Of a DNA stretch of 64,000 bases, positions 1-10,487 are shown in pieces. The position numbers and the translations under genes were made by a program. The stretch is from Gammaproteobacteria bacterium. Lineage in GTDB: Bacteria; Pseudomonadota; Gammaproteobacteria; Steroidobacterales; Woeseiaceae. The notes under the pieces are model-generated. The model was given only the letters and a program-made list of their open reading frames with translations, was not told where the DNA came from and made no database searches. The stretch covers positions 53,114 to 117,113 of the forward strand of contig JAOTUB010000002.1 in NCBI GenBank assembly GCA_029864095.1. Reading direction: 5' to 3'. The first letter of the stretch is position 1. Every line of letters begins with the position of its first letter.

Positions 1-2699
1 GCGGGTTCGCCGACCTGACCTACGTTCAGGCCGATTGATGGGCCGTAGTTGAACGAAAAGGCGTTATAGTCGTCGTCGGTCAGGTTGCGACCCCAGATTC
101 CGATACTCAGCGATCCGTTGCCGAACGCAATTTCGTTCAGTGCCAGCCTGGCGTTGATCAGTGTACGCTCATCCTGAGGCCGTTGCTGGAAGACTACCGG
201 CGTGTCCGGAATGCTGTCACCGTCGGTATCGTATTGGGCGGAGTTCAATGCGATGGAATACCCTTCCTCCTGCCAGACCCCGTTGATATTGAACTGCAAC
301 AGACCGTTCGTGAGCTCGGCAATCGTCCAGTCCGCATTGAAGGTGAGCTGCGTATCCGGATTCGATCGCTTCGCGAGTTCCGTCGTCTGCAGAACGGCAC
401 CACCACCGGCCTGGCTGACGAAGACTGGCGGGAATTCCTCGAAGTCCCCGTCGGTCAGCGCAAGGTTAAGCGACAGCAACAGGTTGTCGGTCGGGAGCAG
501 GGTGAACTCCACCTCGAGCCCGGTCCGGTCGGCCTTACCGGCATTCGAAGTCTTGCTCGTCACGGTACCGTCAGGCCGTGCAAGGACGGTGGAGACCTGC
601 AGGTCGTCGTAGGTGTAGGCGAAGTAGGTGGCGTTGAGGCGTGCGCGCCCGTCCCAAAGGTCCGACTTTATGCCGACTTCAAAATTGTCGATGGTTTCCT
701 CGTCGAACTGGTCGGCCGTGTCGTCGACATCGTTGAATGCCTCGCCATTGAAACCGCCGCTACGATAGCCCGTCGAATAGGTGATGAAGCCATTGACGGT
801 ATCGGAAAAGTTGTAGGCGAGCGTCAGCTTGCCGCTGGTATTGGTAAAATCCTTGCTGAACGAGCGGCCGAATACGTTGGCATCCTCAGGTTGTGAGCCG
901 GCATCGGCGTTGTCGGCATAAGTCACCGCCGGGCTTTGACCGGCAAAAATTGGCCCAAAGAAACCGAACGGATTGGCCGAAGAACGCCAGAGGTAGGTTA
1001 TGTCCTTTTCTTCCCTCGTATAGCGTATGCCGCCCGTAATGGAAAAGGGGCTGTCGACGGTCGGGAACCACGTGCCCTGTGCATAGAGCGATGACGCCGT
1101 CGTCTGGTTCTCGTAGTCAGCGGCCGACGTGAATGCAATCGGGAAGAGTGCCGTCGAATTGTTCTGCCGCTTGCCTTCGTCATCGTAATAATAAAGGCCG
1201 ACGGCGTATTCGAGTCTGTCGGTGGTGCCGACCATTTGCAGTTCCTGGCTGAACTGTTCGTGATCGGTGACCTGGAAGGTCGAAAACGTTTCGGCACGGC
1301 CGCGCGCATTGATTGCGTTGACCAATGCCTGGCCCGTCGCAAACTCAGTAGCCCCCGGAATCGCCGGTGAAACGCTGTCGAAAAACAGCCCGCCGATCGT
1401 CAACAGTGTGAGGTCCGCAATAACGCCGTTCGTCAGGCCGCCTGCGCCCGGGCGCACCGAATTGTCGATGCCGTCGAGATCGGATTCGTTGCGGTTGTCT
1501 GTCTGCCGGAAGCCGGTGGTCGACTTGAATTCGACGTCACCGAACGCGCCCATGTCATCCCGGTTCCAGGTCAGGATCAGCGAATGGCCGTCGATTTCGT
1601 TGTTTGAAACGTGTGCCGAGTCGGCGGATCCGAAGTCCTGGCGCAGGGATGACCGGTCGCGCGTGAATTGGGCGCGGCCGGCGGCGTTCCATTCCAGGTA
1701 GTCGGTAATCCACTGGTTGTATTGTTGCACCTCTGGCGCGAAGAAAGCGGGGCCGAGGAATGGCAGGAATTGTTGCGTCTGCGTTAGCGCAGCTACGCGG
1801 TCGGCGTTGCTGTTGATACTTACATTCGTCGGAAAACCCGGTGCCGCAAGTACACCGGCGCCGAACGGGTTCATACCGACGTTCTGGATTGCCTGTGTAT
1901 TCTCGTTGTCGATCTCCGTGTGATCGAAGGCGTAGTCCGCGCGAAAATTGTCGCTGGGCTCCCAGCTCGCGGCAAAGCGATATCCGAGCCGGTCAATGTT
2001 TTCGAATCCGGGCGAATTGGGATTGGTGTTCTTGTACAGTTCGTCGCGCTCGCGTTTTTGCACCGAGAACGCGGTCGAAAAGGTCTCACCGATGGCCGGC
2101 AGGTCAAGGCGCAAGCGATATTCCTGCAGGCCGTCACTGCCAGCCGTCGCCTGGCCCTTGAAGTTCAGCTCGCCAGCCGGTCGCTTGGTGATGAAATTGA
2201 TCGCGCCACCCGTGGAATTTCGCCCGTAAAGGGTCCCCTGTGGCCCGCGAAGAATCTCGACGCGCTGCAGGTCGAACGAGTCAACACCCAGGCCGGTCGC
2301 CTTGCCGAGATAGACGCCGTCAATGTAAATGGCGTTCGCGGGATCGATCGACAGGTTGTTCGGGCTGCCCGCGCCGATACCACGAATGTTGACGGAGATA
2401 TTGCCGCGCGAGGACGGCGCTTCGTAGCCGGTCAGTCCCGGCGACGAGGAGAACATATCCTGGATGTTCTTGATGCCGCGGTCTTCGATCATCGTCTCCG
2501 ACAACGCGGTAATCGAGATCGGTACTTCCTGCAGGTTTTCCTCGCGTTTCTGCGACGTGACGACAATTTCTTCGATTGCGTAGGACGGCTCGGAATCCTG
2601 GGCAACAGACGGCAGCGGGGCAACGATTGCCAGCGCGCTGAATATCGCAGCGGACGTCAGAACACGCAATTTACGCGACATTCCGGAATTGAGATCCAT
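1..2699 (-). CDS. TonB-dependent receptor (partial, C-terminus runs off the left edge)
   Basis: Reverse-strand reading from ATG at 2699 is open to base 1: signal-like N-terminus, EEIVVTSQKREENLQEVPISITALS plug box, LQRVEILRGPQGTLYGRNSTGGAINFITKRP, and beta-barrel motifs such as YSTGYRSGGFNGEAF. Confidence 0.92.
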   Translation of the reverse strand, partial: MDLNSGMSRKLRVLTSAAIFSALAIVAPLPSVAQDSEPSYAIEEIVVTSQKREENLQEVPISITALSETMIEDRGIKNIQDMFSSSPGLTGYEAPSSRGNISVNIRGIGAGSPNNLSIDPANAIYIDGVYLGKATGLGVDSFDLQRVEILRGPQGTLYGRNSTGGAINFITKRPAGELNFKGQATAGSDGLQEYRLRLDLPAIGETFSTAFSVQKRERDELYKNTNPNSPGFENIDRLGYRFAASWEPSDNFRADYAFDHTEIDNENTQAIQNVGMNPFGAGVLAAPGFPTNVSINSNADRVAALTQTQQFLPFLGPAFFAPEVQQYNQWITDYLEWNAAGRAQFTRDRSSLRQDFGSADSAHVSNNEIDGHSLILTWNRDDMGAFGDVEFKSTTGFRQTDNRNESDLDGIDNSVRPGAGGLTNGVIADLTLLTIGGLFFDSVSPAIPGATEFATGQALVNAINARGRAETFSTFQVTDHEQFSQELQMVGTTDRLEYAVGLYYYDDEGKRQNNSTALFPIAFTSAADYENQTTASSLYAQGTWFPTVDSPFSITGGIRYTREEKDITYLWRSSANPFGFFGPIFAGQSPAVTYADNADAGSQPEDANVFGRSFSKDFTNTSGKLTLAYNFSDTVNGFITYSTGYRSGGFNGEAFNDVDDTADQFDEETIDNFEVGIKSDLWDGRARLNATYFAYTYDDLQVSTVLARPDGTVTSKTSNAGKADRTGLEVEFTLLPTDNLLLSLNLALTDGDFEEFPPVFVSQAGGGAVLQTTELAKRSNPDTQLTFNADWTIAELTNGLLQFNINGVWQEEGYSIALNSAQYDTDGDSIPDTPVVFQQRPQDERTLINARLALNEIAFGNGSLSIGIWGRNLTDDDYNAFSFNYGPSIGLNVGQVGEP

Positions 2700-2869
2700 T
2701 GGTTTTCCCCCATTCGTTGAATTCGGGCGGTGTTCGGGTGACCAGTCGCAGGCTTGTACGGCGCCGGGTACTGGCGAATTGACCCCATCGATCAGCCCCG
2801 CATACTACCTTATGCGCAGTTTTAGTCAACTTTTTTTGCGAATTTTATGCCTTAATCCCGGTATCTATT

Positions 2870-2891
2870 GCAGATTTGTGGCATAATCTGC
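2870..2891. promoter_or_regulatory. Inverted repeat GCAGATT-N8-AATCTGC in the divergent TonB-receptor/esterase intergenic region
   Basis: GCAGATTTGTGGCATAATCTGC read directly between 2699 and 2958. Confidence 0.45.
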
Positions 2892-2957
2892 TGCAAATTC
2901 TGCGCATTTTGGTATTCTTGCCAGTCCGGAGCTGCAGAGGCCGGGGAGAGAGTTGTG

Positions 2958-4103
2958 ATGTTGAACGTGCTTTTAGTCGTTGCATTGGTCGTTGTCACGA
3001 TATGGCTCATCGTCCGGCTGTTCTTTCGTGCGGCGGACCACTCGGCGTTTGCCAGGGGCGGGCTTTTCAGGACGCATGGCGACGGCAAGCCGAGCCCGGA
3101 AATCGCGGAAATCCATCGTCGCATCGACGCCATGGCGAAGGAGATGCAGGCAATACCCCTGCGTGAGCAAACAGCGGCGTTGCGGCGAATGATGGACGAA
3201 GGAATGCTCGGCGCGCCGATATCAGCGAACGAACTCGGCGTAGAAACGCTCAAGACCGATGCGGGTGGCGTTCCTGCGGAGTGGGTGATGGCGCCGGGCG
3301 CGGACGGCGACCGACGACTCCTGTACATACATGGCGGCGGCTTTTACGCCGGCAGCGCAGTGAGCGCGCGCATGCTTACCGCCAAACTGAGTGCGCTTGC
3401 CGGTGTTGCCGTACTTGCCATCGACTATCGCCTCATGCCCGAAAACCGGCGCATGGACTCGGTTACCGACTGTCAGCGCGCCTACCGCTGGATTATCGAA
3501 AACGGTCCGGACGGCCCCGGCGAGGCGCACCAGTTGTTCGTTGCCGGTGATTCGGCCGGCGGCAGCCTCGCACTGATGTTGTCGGCGTGGGCAAGAGACG
3601 AAGATTTGCGGCGCATGGACGGCGTTATCGCGTTTTCGCCTTCCACGGACTCGACGCTCGAGGGCAAAAGTTTTCGCGACAATATCGATACCGATCCACT
3701 GCTCGGGCCGTCGCTACGCTCGTTCGCGCGCATGCCGCCGACGATGAAAGCACTGGTCGCGTTGACCCTGGGTCGAATCAACCCAAGGAATCCGTTGGTA
3801 TCGCCGCTGTTTGGCGAGTTGCACGATCTCCCGCCGACGCTGATCCAGGCCAGCGATTGCGAGATGCTGATCGACGATGCCAAACGTTACGTCAATAAGG
3901 CCGTGGAACAGGGATCCCCTGTCGAACTGCAAACTTGGCCAGGAATGGTGCACGTCTTCCAGATGTTCTGGCATGTGCTCCCCGAGGCAAACGAGGCGCT
4001 GAAGAACGCCGCAAAATTCATCAAGACCGTCACTAAGGCGGGTCAGCGCCGCGTCGACAAGACGGCCGAAGACAGCGCACGCAAACAACGAGCTATAGTG
4101 TAA
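2958..4103 (+). CDS. alpha/beta hydrolase, hormone-sensitive-lipase-type esterase
   Basis: YIHGGGFYAG oxyanion motif, VAGDSAGGSLAL nucleophile motif, C-terminal D...H (MVHVFQMFWHVLPEA). Start set to the internal ATG at 2958. Confidence 0.85.
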   Translation: MLNVLLVVALVVVTIWLIVRLFFRAADHSAFARGGLFRTHGDGKPSPEIAEIHRRIDAMAKEMQAIPLREQTAALRRMMDEGMLGAPISANELGVETLKTDAGGVPAEWVMAPGADGDRRLLYIHGGGFYAGSAVSARMLTAKLSALAGVAVLAIDYRLMPENRRMDSVTDCQRAYRWIIENGPDGPGEAHQLFVAGDSAGGSLALMLSAWARDEDLRRMDGVIAFSPSTDSTLEGKSFRDNIDTDPLLGPSLRSFARMPPTMKALVALTLGRINPRNPLVSPLFGELHDLPPTLIQASDCEMLIDDAKRYVNKAVEQGSPVELQTWPGMVHVFQMFWHVLPEANEALKNAAKFIKTVTKAGQRRVDKTAEDSARKQRAIV

Positions 4104-4191
4104 GTACAGCGCATCTCAGAATCGCCTTCGAGATCGGTTCTGGCAATGGCGGCCGCACACTAAAAAATACTTCAAGACAAAGAGCAGAGCC

Positions 4192-5736
4192 ATGTCCACA
4201 TTCGACGATGTAACACAAGCCATCCATGACGCGCCAGACGGACCGCAAATCGGCGCATTTTTCGATTTTGACGGCACGATCATGGCCGGGTTCTCAGCGA
4301 CCGAGTTTTTCAAGGAGCAAATCAAGCGCGGCGAGATGTCCGTGAATGACTTCGTCGAGACGGTATCGACGATCGGTAGTTTCAGCCTGGGGAAGATCGG
4401 ATTTTCCGGTTTGATGACTGCCAGCGGAAAACTGATGAAAGGTGTGACGGAAGAGAGCTACATCGAATTCGGCGAGGAGGTCTACGAAAAGCAGATTGCG
4501 AAGCTGATCTATCCCGAATCACGGGCGATGGTCAAAGCGCATCTCGACAAGGGCCATACTGTCGCCATCGTGTCGTCGGCGACACCGTACCAGGTAGGCC
4601 CGGCAGCTCGGGACCTCGACATCGAGCATGTGCTTTGCAGCCAGATGGAGGTCAAGGACGGTGAATTCACGGGAGGCATCATACGCCCGTTGTGCTTCGG
4701 GGAAGGTAAAGTCATCGCTGCCGAAAAGCTGGCGCAGGAACATGGTGTCGATCTGCAACAGAGTTTTTTTTATACCGATAGCTACGACGATATCGAGCTG
4801 CTCGAACGCGTCGGCAAGCCGAATGCGCTGAACCCTAATTCCAAGCTTGCCAAGGTTGCCGAAGAGCGGGGATGGCCGGTTCGCAGATTTACGAGTCGGG
4901 GTCGTGCAAGCACGACAGATTTCGTGCGATCGTTTGCCGCCGACATGAGCCTGATCCCGGTCTTCGCAGCAGGGCTGCCGATCTGGGCGTTGAGCGGATC
5001 GAAGCGAGAGGCGCAGAATTTTTCAATGTCATTGTTTGCGGACGTCGCCAGCGCGCTGGTCGGCCTCAAATTAGATGTGACCGGCGAGCGGTATCTCTGG
5101 GAGCAGCGTCCGGCCGTATTCATCTTCAATCACCAGAGCAAAGCCGACATGATCATAACGTCCAAGCTGTTGCGGCGCGATATCGCGGGTGTCGGCAAGA
5201 AGGAGATCGGCAAGTTTCCGTTAATGAAAACGATCATGGATTTCACCGGTACGGTACTCATTGACAGAGAAAATGCGTCGAGCGCTATAGAAGCCATGCA
5301 ACCACTGGTTGATGCGATCAAGAAACAAGGCAAGTCAGTGCTGATTGCGCCCGAAGGCATGCGAACCGTATCGCCGAAGATCGAGCCTTTCAAGAAGGGC
5401 GCGTTCCACATTGCGATGCAGGCGGGTGTACCGATCATACCGATCGTCATTCACAACGCCATCGACATAGCGCCGAAGGGACAGTATACGTACCGCAAGG
5501 GCACAGTGAAGGTCGAGGTTTTGCCGCCGATCCAAACGACTGACTGGACCAAAGCGACGCTTAATCTGCATATCGCGGACGTACGTGCACAATATCTCAA
5601 GGCGCTCGGCCAGACTGAGCCGAAAACCAAAGAACAGCGCGCCAAGGAACCGCACGAATCGGACTCGGATGATGCTGCGACATCGAGGAAAATCACCAAC
5701 GGATCGAAAACGCCGGCCGCATCCGACGGAGCCTGA
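4192..5736 (+). CDS. bifunctional HAD-IB phosphatase / 1-acylglycerol-3-phosphate acyltransferase (HAD-PlsC fusion)
   Basis: N-terminal FFDFDGTIMAGFSATEF and FYTDSYDDIELLE HAD motifs; C-terminal NHQSKADM (HX4D) and APEGMRTVSP PlsC motifs. Confidence 0.88.
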   Translation: MSTFDDVTQAIHDAPDGPQIGAFFDFDGTIMAGFSATEFFKEQIKRGEMSVNDFVETVSTIGSFSLGKIGFSGLMTASGKLMKGVTEESYIEFGEEVYEKQIAKLIYPESRAMVKAHLDKGHTVAIVSSATPYQVGPAARDLDIEHVLCSQMEVKDGEFTGGIIRPLCFGEGKVIAAEKLAQEHGVDLQQSFFYTDSYDDIELLERVGKPNALNPNSKLAKVAEERGWPVRRFTSRGRASTTDFVRSFAADMSLIPVFAAGLPIWALSGSKREAQNFSMSLFADVASALVGLKLDVTGERYLWEQRPAVFIFNHQSKADMIITSKLLRRDIAGVGKKEIGKFPLMKTIMDFTGTVLIDRENASSAIEAMQPLVDAIKKQGKSVLIAPEGMRTVSPKIEPFKKGAFHIAMQAGVPIIPIVIHNAIDIAPKGQYTYRKGTVKVEVLPPIQTTDWTKATLNLHIADVRAQYLKALGQTEPKTKEQRAKEPHESDSDDAATSRKITNGSKTPAASDGA

Positions 5737-5747
5737 GGCCGGCGGCC

Positions 5748-8096
5748 ATGACGAAAAAGGAATCGCTTGACGACAGCCCTTGGCCTGAATCCGAGGGCAG
5801 CCCGATACTGTTCCTGTTGGATGCAGACAATAGCGTCGTTGAAAAACATTTGGTCAACTGGATTGAATCGACGCGACCGGCATCCACGGCCGGCGACACA
5901 GAAATAGCAAAGCTGGCTCTGCCGATCCAGCATGGAAGAAAAGGTCGGCTCGATGTCGGATTGCTTCCCCAGGCACTAAAGATGCCCGGCGATACACGCA
6001 TTGTTCCTCTGCGTGTCGTCTGGCTCCCCCCGAAAATCGCTCGCGACAGCAGGCCGAGATTTCGCGACCTGATACTCGGCGATCCGCGCAATCCGGGAAA
6101 GTTCGCAGCAAAAGCGATTTTGCGCCGGCACCCTGATCGTGCGCGCTGCATTTCAGGCACTTCGGCAACACTCGAAGAGCTCAGGGAAGGGCATTCGGAA
6201 TTGCTGGCCTCGGATAGTGAAGCGAAGGAAGCACATGAGGATCTTGCAGCATTCATCGTCCGCCGCGCCGGCCTCGCGCTCGATGTTGCGGAACGGCGCC
6301 TTCAGGGCAACCGCTACAAGGTACCGCGTTATGTCCCGGATGCCTTGCTGTCCAGCGCGCAGTTCAATCGCGCGCTGGATAGACTCGCGTCCGAGCTCGG
6401 GCGGCCGATTGCGGAACTTCATGAAGAAGCTCGCAGTTACATGAAGGAAATGATCGCGGAGCCGAGTTCCTTTTTTATCGACTGGATGGGCACGGTCACG
6501 CGCTTTATTGTTTCGCTCGGCTACGGCAATCAGATCGTCTGCGACCCGGAGCAGGTGGACCGGACACGTCAGATCATGCGCGATCATCCCACGGCCCTGC
6601 TCTGGACCCACAAGTCGCACGTGGATGGCATGGCGGTATTGTCCGTCCTGTACGACAACGACCTGCCGGCGCCGCACTCGTTCGGTGGTCTGAACATGGC
6701 AGTCACCGGACTCGGTTCGCTGGGGCGGAAAAGCGGCATCATCTATATTCGCCGTACGTTTGCCGACAATCCCGTCTACAAACTGGTTTTCCGGCACTAT
6801 CTCGGCTACCTGATGGAGAAACGCTTTCCCTTCAGTTGGGCGTTCGAGGGCACGCGCTCGCGTGTCGGAAAGCTGATGCCGCCACGCTATGGAATGATCA
6901 AGTACGTGCTCGAAGCCGCACACGCGACGCATGCCAGCGACATTTGTTTCGTGCCAGTCTCCATCAGCTATGACCTGATCGGCGAGGTTGCCGAGTATGC
7001 GCTGGAACAATCGGGCGGGAAAAAACGGCCCGAAAGCCTGAAGTGGTTTCTCGGGTATGTCGCGAAAATGAAGGCACCCAAAGGCAGGATCTACTTCGAC
7101 CTTTGCGAGCCCGTCATGATCGAAGGGACGACGCCGTCCGCGGACGAAATAGACATGTCGAAGCTGGCCTTCGAGATAGCCGTTCGCGTCAACAACGTGA
7201 CGCCGGTGACGTTCCCGTCCCTGGCGGCCACGGTGTTGCTCGGCTGGGCGCCACGCGCGCTGACATTGGAGGAGTTGCGGTCAGAGGTTCTCGAATACGT
7301 CGTCTGGCTCCGTAAGCGCGATATTCGACTGACGGACAATTTCGATCAAGGGCATGACAAGCAGCTTGCCGAGCTGGCACGACTCACGATCGAACGCGGC
7401 CTGGTATCGCAGTACGTGGAAGGCCCGGAGCCGGTCTACGGGATTTCCGAAGACCGCTACGCGGTGGCCGGCTATTACCGAAACACGATCGTGCACTACT
7501 TTGTCAACAAAGCAATCATCGAACTGGCGCTGACCGGGGTCGTAGACGCACCGACGGCTACACGCGCTGACCGTTTCTGGCTCGAGACGGAACGTCTGCG
7601 GGATATCTTCAAGTTCGAGTTCTTCTATTCACCGAAAGACGAATACAAGCAACAACTCGACGACGAATTGTGCATGTACGACGAGCATTGGCCCGACGTA
7701 CTGGGTGGCGACGCGAGTGCCGTGCGTGCCATGTTACGTGACATGCGGCCGCTGGTTGCCCACGCGACGCTCTTGCCGTACGTCGAATCTTACAGCGTCG
7801 TTGCCGAAGTTCTCGAACGGCTCGAGCCGGGCGCCGGAATCGAATGCGGCGAGTGTGTATCGTCGTCGCTGAAGCTGGGCCAGCAGCGTTATCTGCAGCG
7901 CCGAATCAGCAGTAAAGCATCGATTGCGAAGCTACTGTTCGAAAACGCTTACAAATTTTTCAGCAACCAGGGCCTTACCAAGTCCGGTGATCCTGCGACC
8001 GCGGAACGACGGCAGCAGGTGTCCCGCGAGTTTGGCGAGCTGTGCGGCAGGCTTGAACAGGTTCGAGACCTGGCGCACTTGGGCCGCGAACATTGA
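5748..8096 (+). CDS. plsB: glycerol-3-phosphate 1-O-acyltransferase
   Basis: WTHKSHVDGMAVLSVL (HX4D), GLGSLGRKSGIIYIRRTF, FEGTRSRVGKLMPPRYGMIKYV; long C-terminal region typical of PlsB. Confidence 0.85.
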   Translation: MTKKESLDDSPWPESEGSPILFLLDADNSVVEKHLVNWIESTRPASTAGDTEIAKLALPIQHGRKGRLDVGLLPQALKMPGDTRIVPLRVVWLPPKIARDSRPRFRDLILGDPRNPGKFAAKAILRRHPDRARCISGTSATLEELREGHSELLASDSEAKEAHEDLAAFIVRRAGLALDVAERRLQGNRYKVPRYVPDALLSSAQFNRALDRLASELGRPIAELHEEARSYMKEMIAEPSSFFIDWMGTVTRFIVSLGYGNQIVCDPEQVDRTRQIMRDHPTALLWTHKSHVDGMAVLSVLYDNDLPAPHSFGGLNMAVTGLGSLGRKSGIIYIRRTFADNPVYKLVFRHYLGYLMEKRFPFSWAFEGTRSRVGKLMPPRYGMIKYVLEAAHATHASDICFVPVSISYDLIGEVAEYALEQSGGKKRPESLKWFLGYVAKMKAPKGRIYFDLCEPVMIEGTTPSADEIDMSKLAFEIAVRVNNVTPVTFPSLAATVLLGWAPRALTLEELRSEVLEYVVWLRKRDIRLTDNFDQGHDKQLAELARLTIERGLVSQYVEGPEPVYGISEDRYAVAGYYRNTIVHYFVNKAIIELALTGVVDAPTATRADRFWLETERLRDIFKFEFFYSPKDEYKQQLDDELCMYDEHWPDVLGGDASAVRAMLRDMRPLVAHATLLPYVESYSVVAEVLERLEPGAGIECGECVSSSLKLGQQRYLQRRISSKASIAKLLFENAYKFFSNQGLTKSGDPATAERRQQVSREFGELCGRLEQVRDLAHLGREH

Positions 8097-9574
8097 CGGA
8101 GAGTATCGTGTTACAACAAGTTAAAGCGCAGGACGCAGCGTTTCTGTATATGGAGACCAAGGACAACCTGACGCACATTACCGGATTCGGGATTTACGAT
8201 CCGTCGACGGCGCCAGACGGCCACGTCCGTTTCAAGGATATCATCGCCCACGTGCAAGGCCGTGTGCACGCGTCACCGATTTTCAAGCGGCGGCTCATTC
8301 ACGTGCCACTGGAACTCGACTATCCGTACTGGGCCGACGATCCGAGTTTCGATATCGAGCACCACATACGGCATGCCGCACTGCCAAAGCCCAGGGACTG
8401 GCGGCAACTTTGCATACACATGGCGCGTTACCATTCCCAGCCCCTCGACATGAATCGGCCGCCGTGGGAAATGTACGTCCTGGAAGGTCTCGACAACGTC
8501 GAGGGAATTCCGCCCGGCAGCTTTGCAATCGTGACGAAAATTCATCACGTCGCCGTCGACGGCGCCGCTGCCATGCAATTCTTCGCCGCACTATCCGACC
8601 AGGATGCCCACGGTACGCCGTCAATCGATATATCTTCGATAGACACGCCGGCCTGCGATCAGCCGGGACTCGTTAAGGTCGTGCAGAGGGCCGTGGTCAA
8701 CAACCTGACGTCGCCCGTGAGGATGGCGGGGACGGTCGCGCGCTCGGCGCCGATGATCGCGGGACTGCTCAAGAAAGCGATTTCGTCTGATGACAACAAG
8801 GAGAATGAGATTCCCGACACGCGTTTCAATCGCGACGTTTCGCCCCACAAGATGTTCGACGCCGCGAGTTTCAAGCTCGCTGATTTCAAGAAAATACGGA
8901 CGCTTGTCCCTGGAGCCACGATCAATGACGTCGTTCTGGCGATCTGTGCCGGTGGTCTGCGGCGTTACTTGAAATCGCATGACGAACTACCGACAGAACC
9001 CCTCGTCGCCTGGGTGCCGATCAATGCTCGGCCCAAAGGCTCTGCATCAGATGCATCCGGCAACAACATCACCGCTATGACGGCCGCCATTCACACCGAC
9101 ATTGCCGATCCGGTCAAGCGGCTTGCGGCAATCCGGGCTACGACGGAATCGAGCAAAGAAGCGAAGTCAGGTGTTTCGGCGCGCGTCATGACCGACCTTT
9201 CGCGACACGTGCCTTCGGCGACGCAGATGTTGGCCGCTCGTCTTATCAACCGGGTCGGCACTGGCAGTCGGCGCGCCTGCAATCTGTTCGTTTCCAATGT
9301 GCCGGGCCCCCAGGTTCCGGTTTATTTTGCCGGAGCGAAGCAAGTCAGCAATTATGGCCTGGCACCGCTCAACAACGGCATGGGCCTGTTTATTTCGACG
9401 CCGAGCTATAACGGCCAGATGACGTTTGGCGTGACGTCAACCCGCGAAATCATGCCGGATATTGCCTATTTCATCAGCTGCCTCGAAGAATCCTTCGGCG
9501 AACTCTCGAACGCGGTCTCGAACGTCAAGACCGGGTCGGGCAAACGCCGTAAAACCAAGACGGCGAAGCAATGA
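8093..9574 (+). CDS. wax ester synthase / diacylglycerol acyltransferase (WS/DGAT)
   Basis: TKIHHVAVDGAAAMQFF (HHxxxDG), NNITAMTAAIHTDIADPVKRL, NLFVSNVPGPQVPVYFAGA. Start may instead be the GTG at 8108. Confidence 0.9.
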   Translation: MTESIVLQQVKAQDAAFLYMETKDNLTHITGFGIYDPSTAPDGHVRFKDIIAHVQGRVHASPIFKRRLIHVPLELDYPYWADDPSFDIEHHIRHAALPKPRDWRQLCIHMARYHSQPLDMNRPPWEMYVLEGLDNVEGIPPGSFAIVTKIHHVAVDGAAAMQFFAALSDQDAHGTPSIDISSIDTPACDQPGLVKVVQRAVVNNLTSPVRMAGTVARSAPMIAGLLKKAISSDDNKENEIPDTRFNRDVSPHKMFDAASFKLADFKKIRTLVPGATINDVVLAICAGGLRRYLKSHDELPTEPLVAWVPINARPKGSASDASGNNITAMTAAIHTDIADPVKRLAAIRATTESSKEAKSGVSARVMTDLSRHVPSATQMLAARLINRVGTGSRRACNLFVSNVPGPQVPVYFAGAKQVSNYGLAPLNNGMGLFISTPSYNGQMTFGVTSTREIMPDIAYFISCLEESFGELSNAVSNVKTGSGKRRKTKTAKQ

Positions 9575-9619
9575 CGGGAATCCGACGGCTTCGACGGGCG
9601 CCGGCCGGCGGAGTGAACA

Positions 9620-10474
9620 GTGCGGCATAGAGAGGGCAGGTTTCAAGCTGACGATGTCGGCGAAATCTACTGGCAAAGCTGGTCGCCTGACAATCCACCG
9701 CGTGCAATATTGCTGCTCGTTCACGGATTGGCTGAACACAGTGGCCGCTATGCGGCATTCGCCGATTATTTTACGGCTGCGGGCTTCGGCGTGCACACGT
9801 TCGACCATCCGGGCCATGGCCGGTCCGCGGGTCGGAAAGGATACGTCCGGGACTTCAATCAATTCACTAAGATCCTCGGGGACTATGTCGTCTCGGTCAA
9901 AAGGACACATCCGGAACTACCGGTTTATCTGGTCGGCCACAGCATGGGCGGGCTGATCGCTGCAGCGTTTCTCATCCGATTCCAGTCGCTGTTTGCCGGC
10001 GCAGTCCTCTCCGGGCCGGCGATACGGGCGCCCGAGCAGCCGTCACGTTTCGCAGTATTCATTATGCGCATCATCTCGAAGTTGCTGCCTCGGCTCGGTG
10101 TACTGCAGGTCGAGTCCGCCGGCATAAGCAGGGACCCTGGTGTCGTGCAGGCCTACGAATCCGATCCGCTGGTGTTTCGCGGCAAAGTATCGGCGCGTCT
10201 TGCCGCGGAGCTCCACTTGGCAATGCAAAAAGTCCAGTCAGAAGCTGCGACGATACATCTGCCGTTACTCATCCTGCATGGCGGGTCAGATTCGCTGACC
10301 GACGTCGGGGGTTCGCAATTGCTGCATCGTGAGGTCAGGTCCGCAGATAAGAAAATCATCGTTTACGAGGGCCTGTACCACGAGATATTCAATGAACCGG
10401 AACGACTGGCGGTCATGACCGATATGAAGAACTGGATAGAACAACGATTGTCGGGTAGCACTGAACAAGACTAA
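9620..10474 (+). CDS. alpha/beta hydrolase, monoacylglycerol lipase / lysophospholipase-like
   Basis: LLVHGLAEHSGRYAAFADYFTAAGFGVHTFDHPGHGRSAGRKGYV and LVGHSMGGLIAA motifs. Confidence 0.85.
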   Translation: MRHREGRFQADDVGEIYWQSWSPDNPPRAILLLVHGLAEHSGRYAAFADYFTAAGFGVHTFDHPGHGRSAGRKGYVRDFNQFTKILGDYVVSVKRTHPELPVYLVGHSMGGLIAAAFLIRFQSLFAGAVLSGPAIRAPEQPSRFAVFIMRIISKLLPRLGVLQVESAGISRDPGVVQAYESDPLVFRGKVSARLAAELHLAMQKVQSEAATIHLPLLILHGGSDSLTDVGGSQLLHREVRSADKKIIVYEGLYHEIFNEPERLAVMTDMKNWIEQRLSGSTEQD

Positions 10475-10487
10475 CAGGAGACTCGAA

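Noticed and set aside
183-2720. Plus-strand ORFs 183-896, 1267-1701 and 1920-2720
   Set aside because: All antisense to the TonB-dependent receptor, which has clear family motifs on the minus strand.
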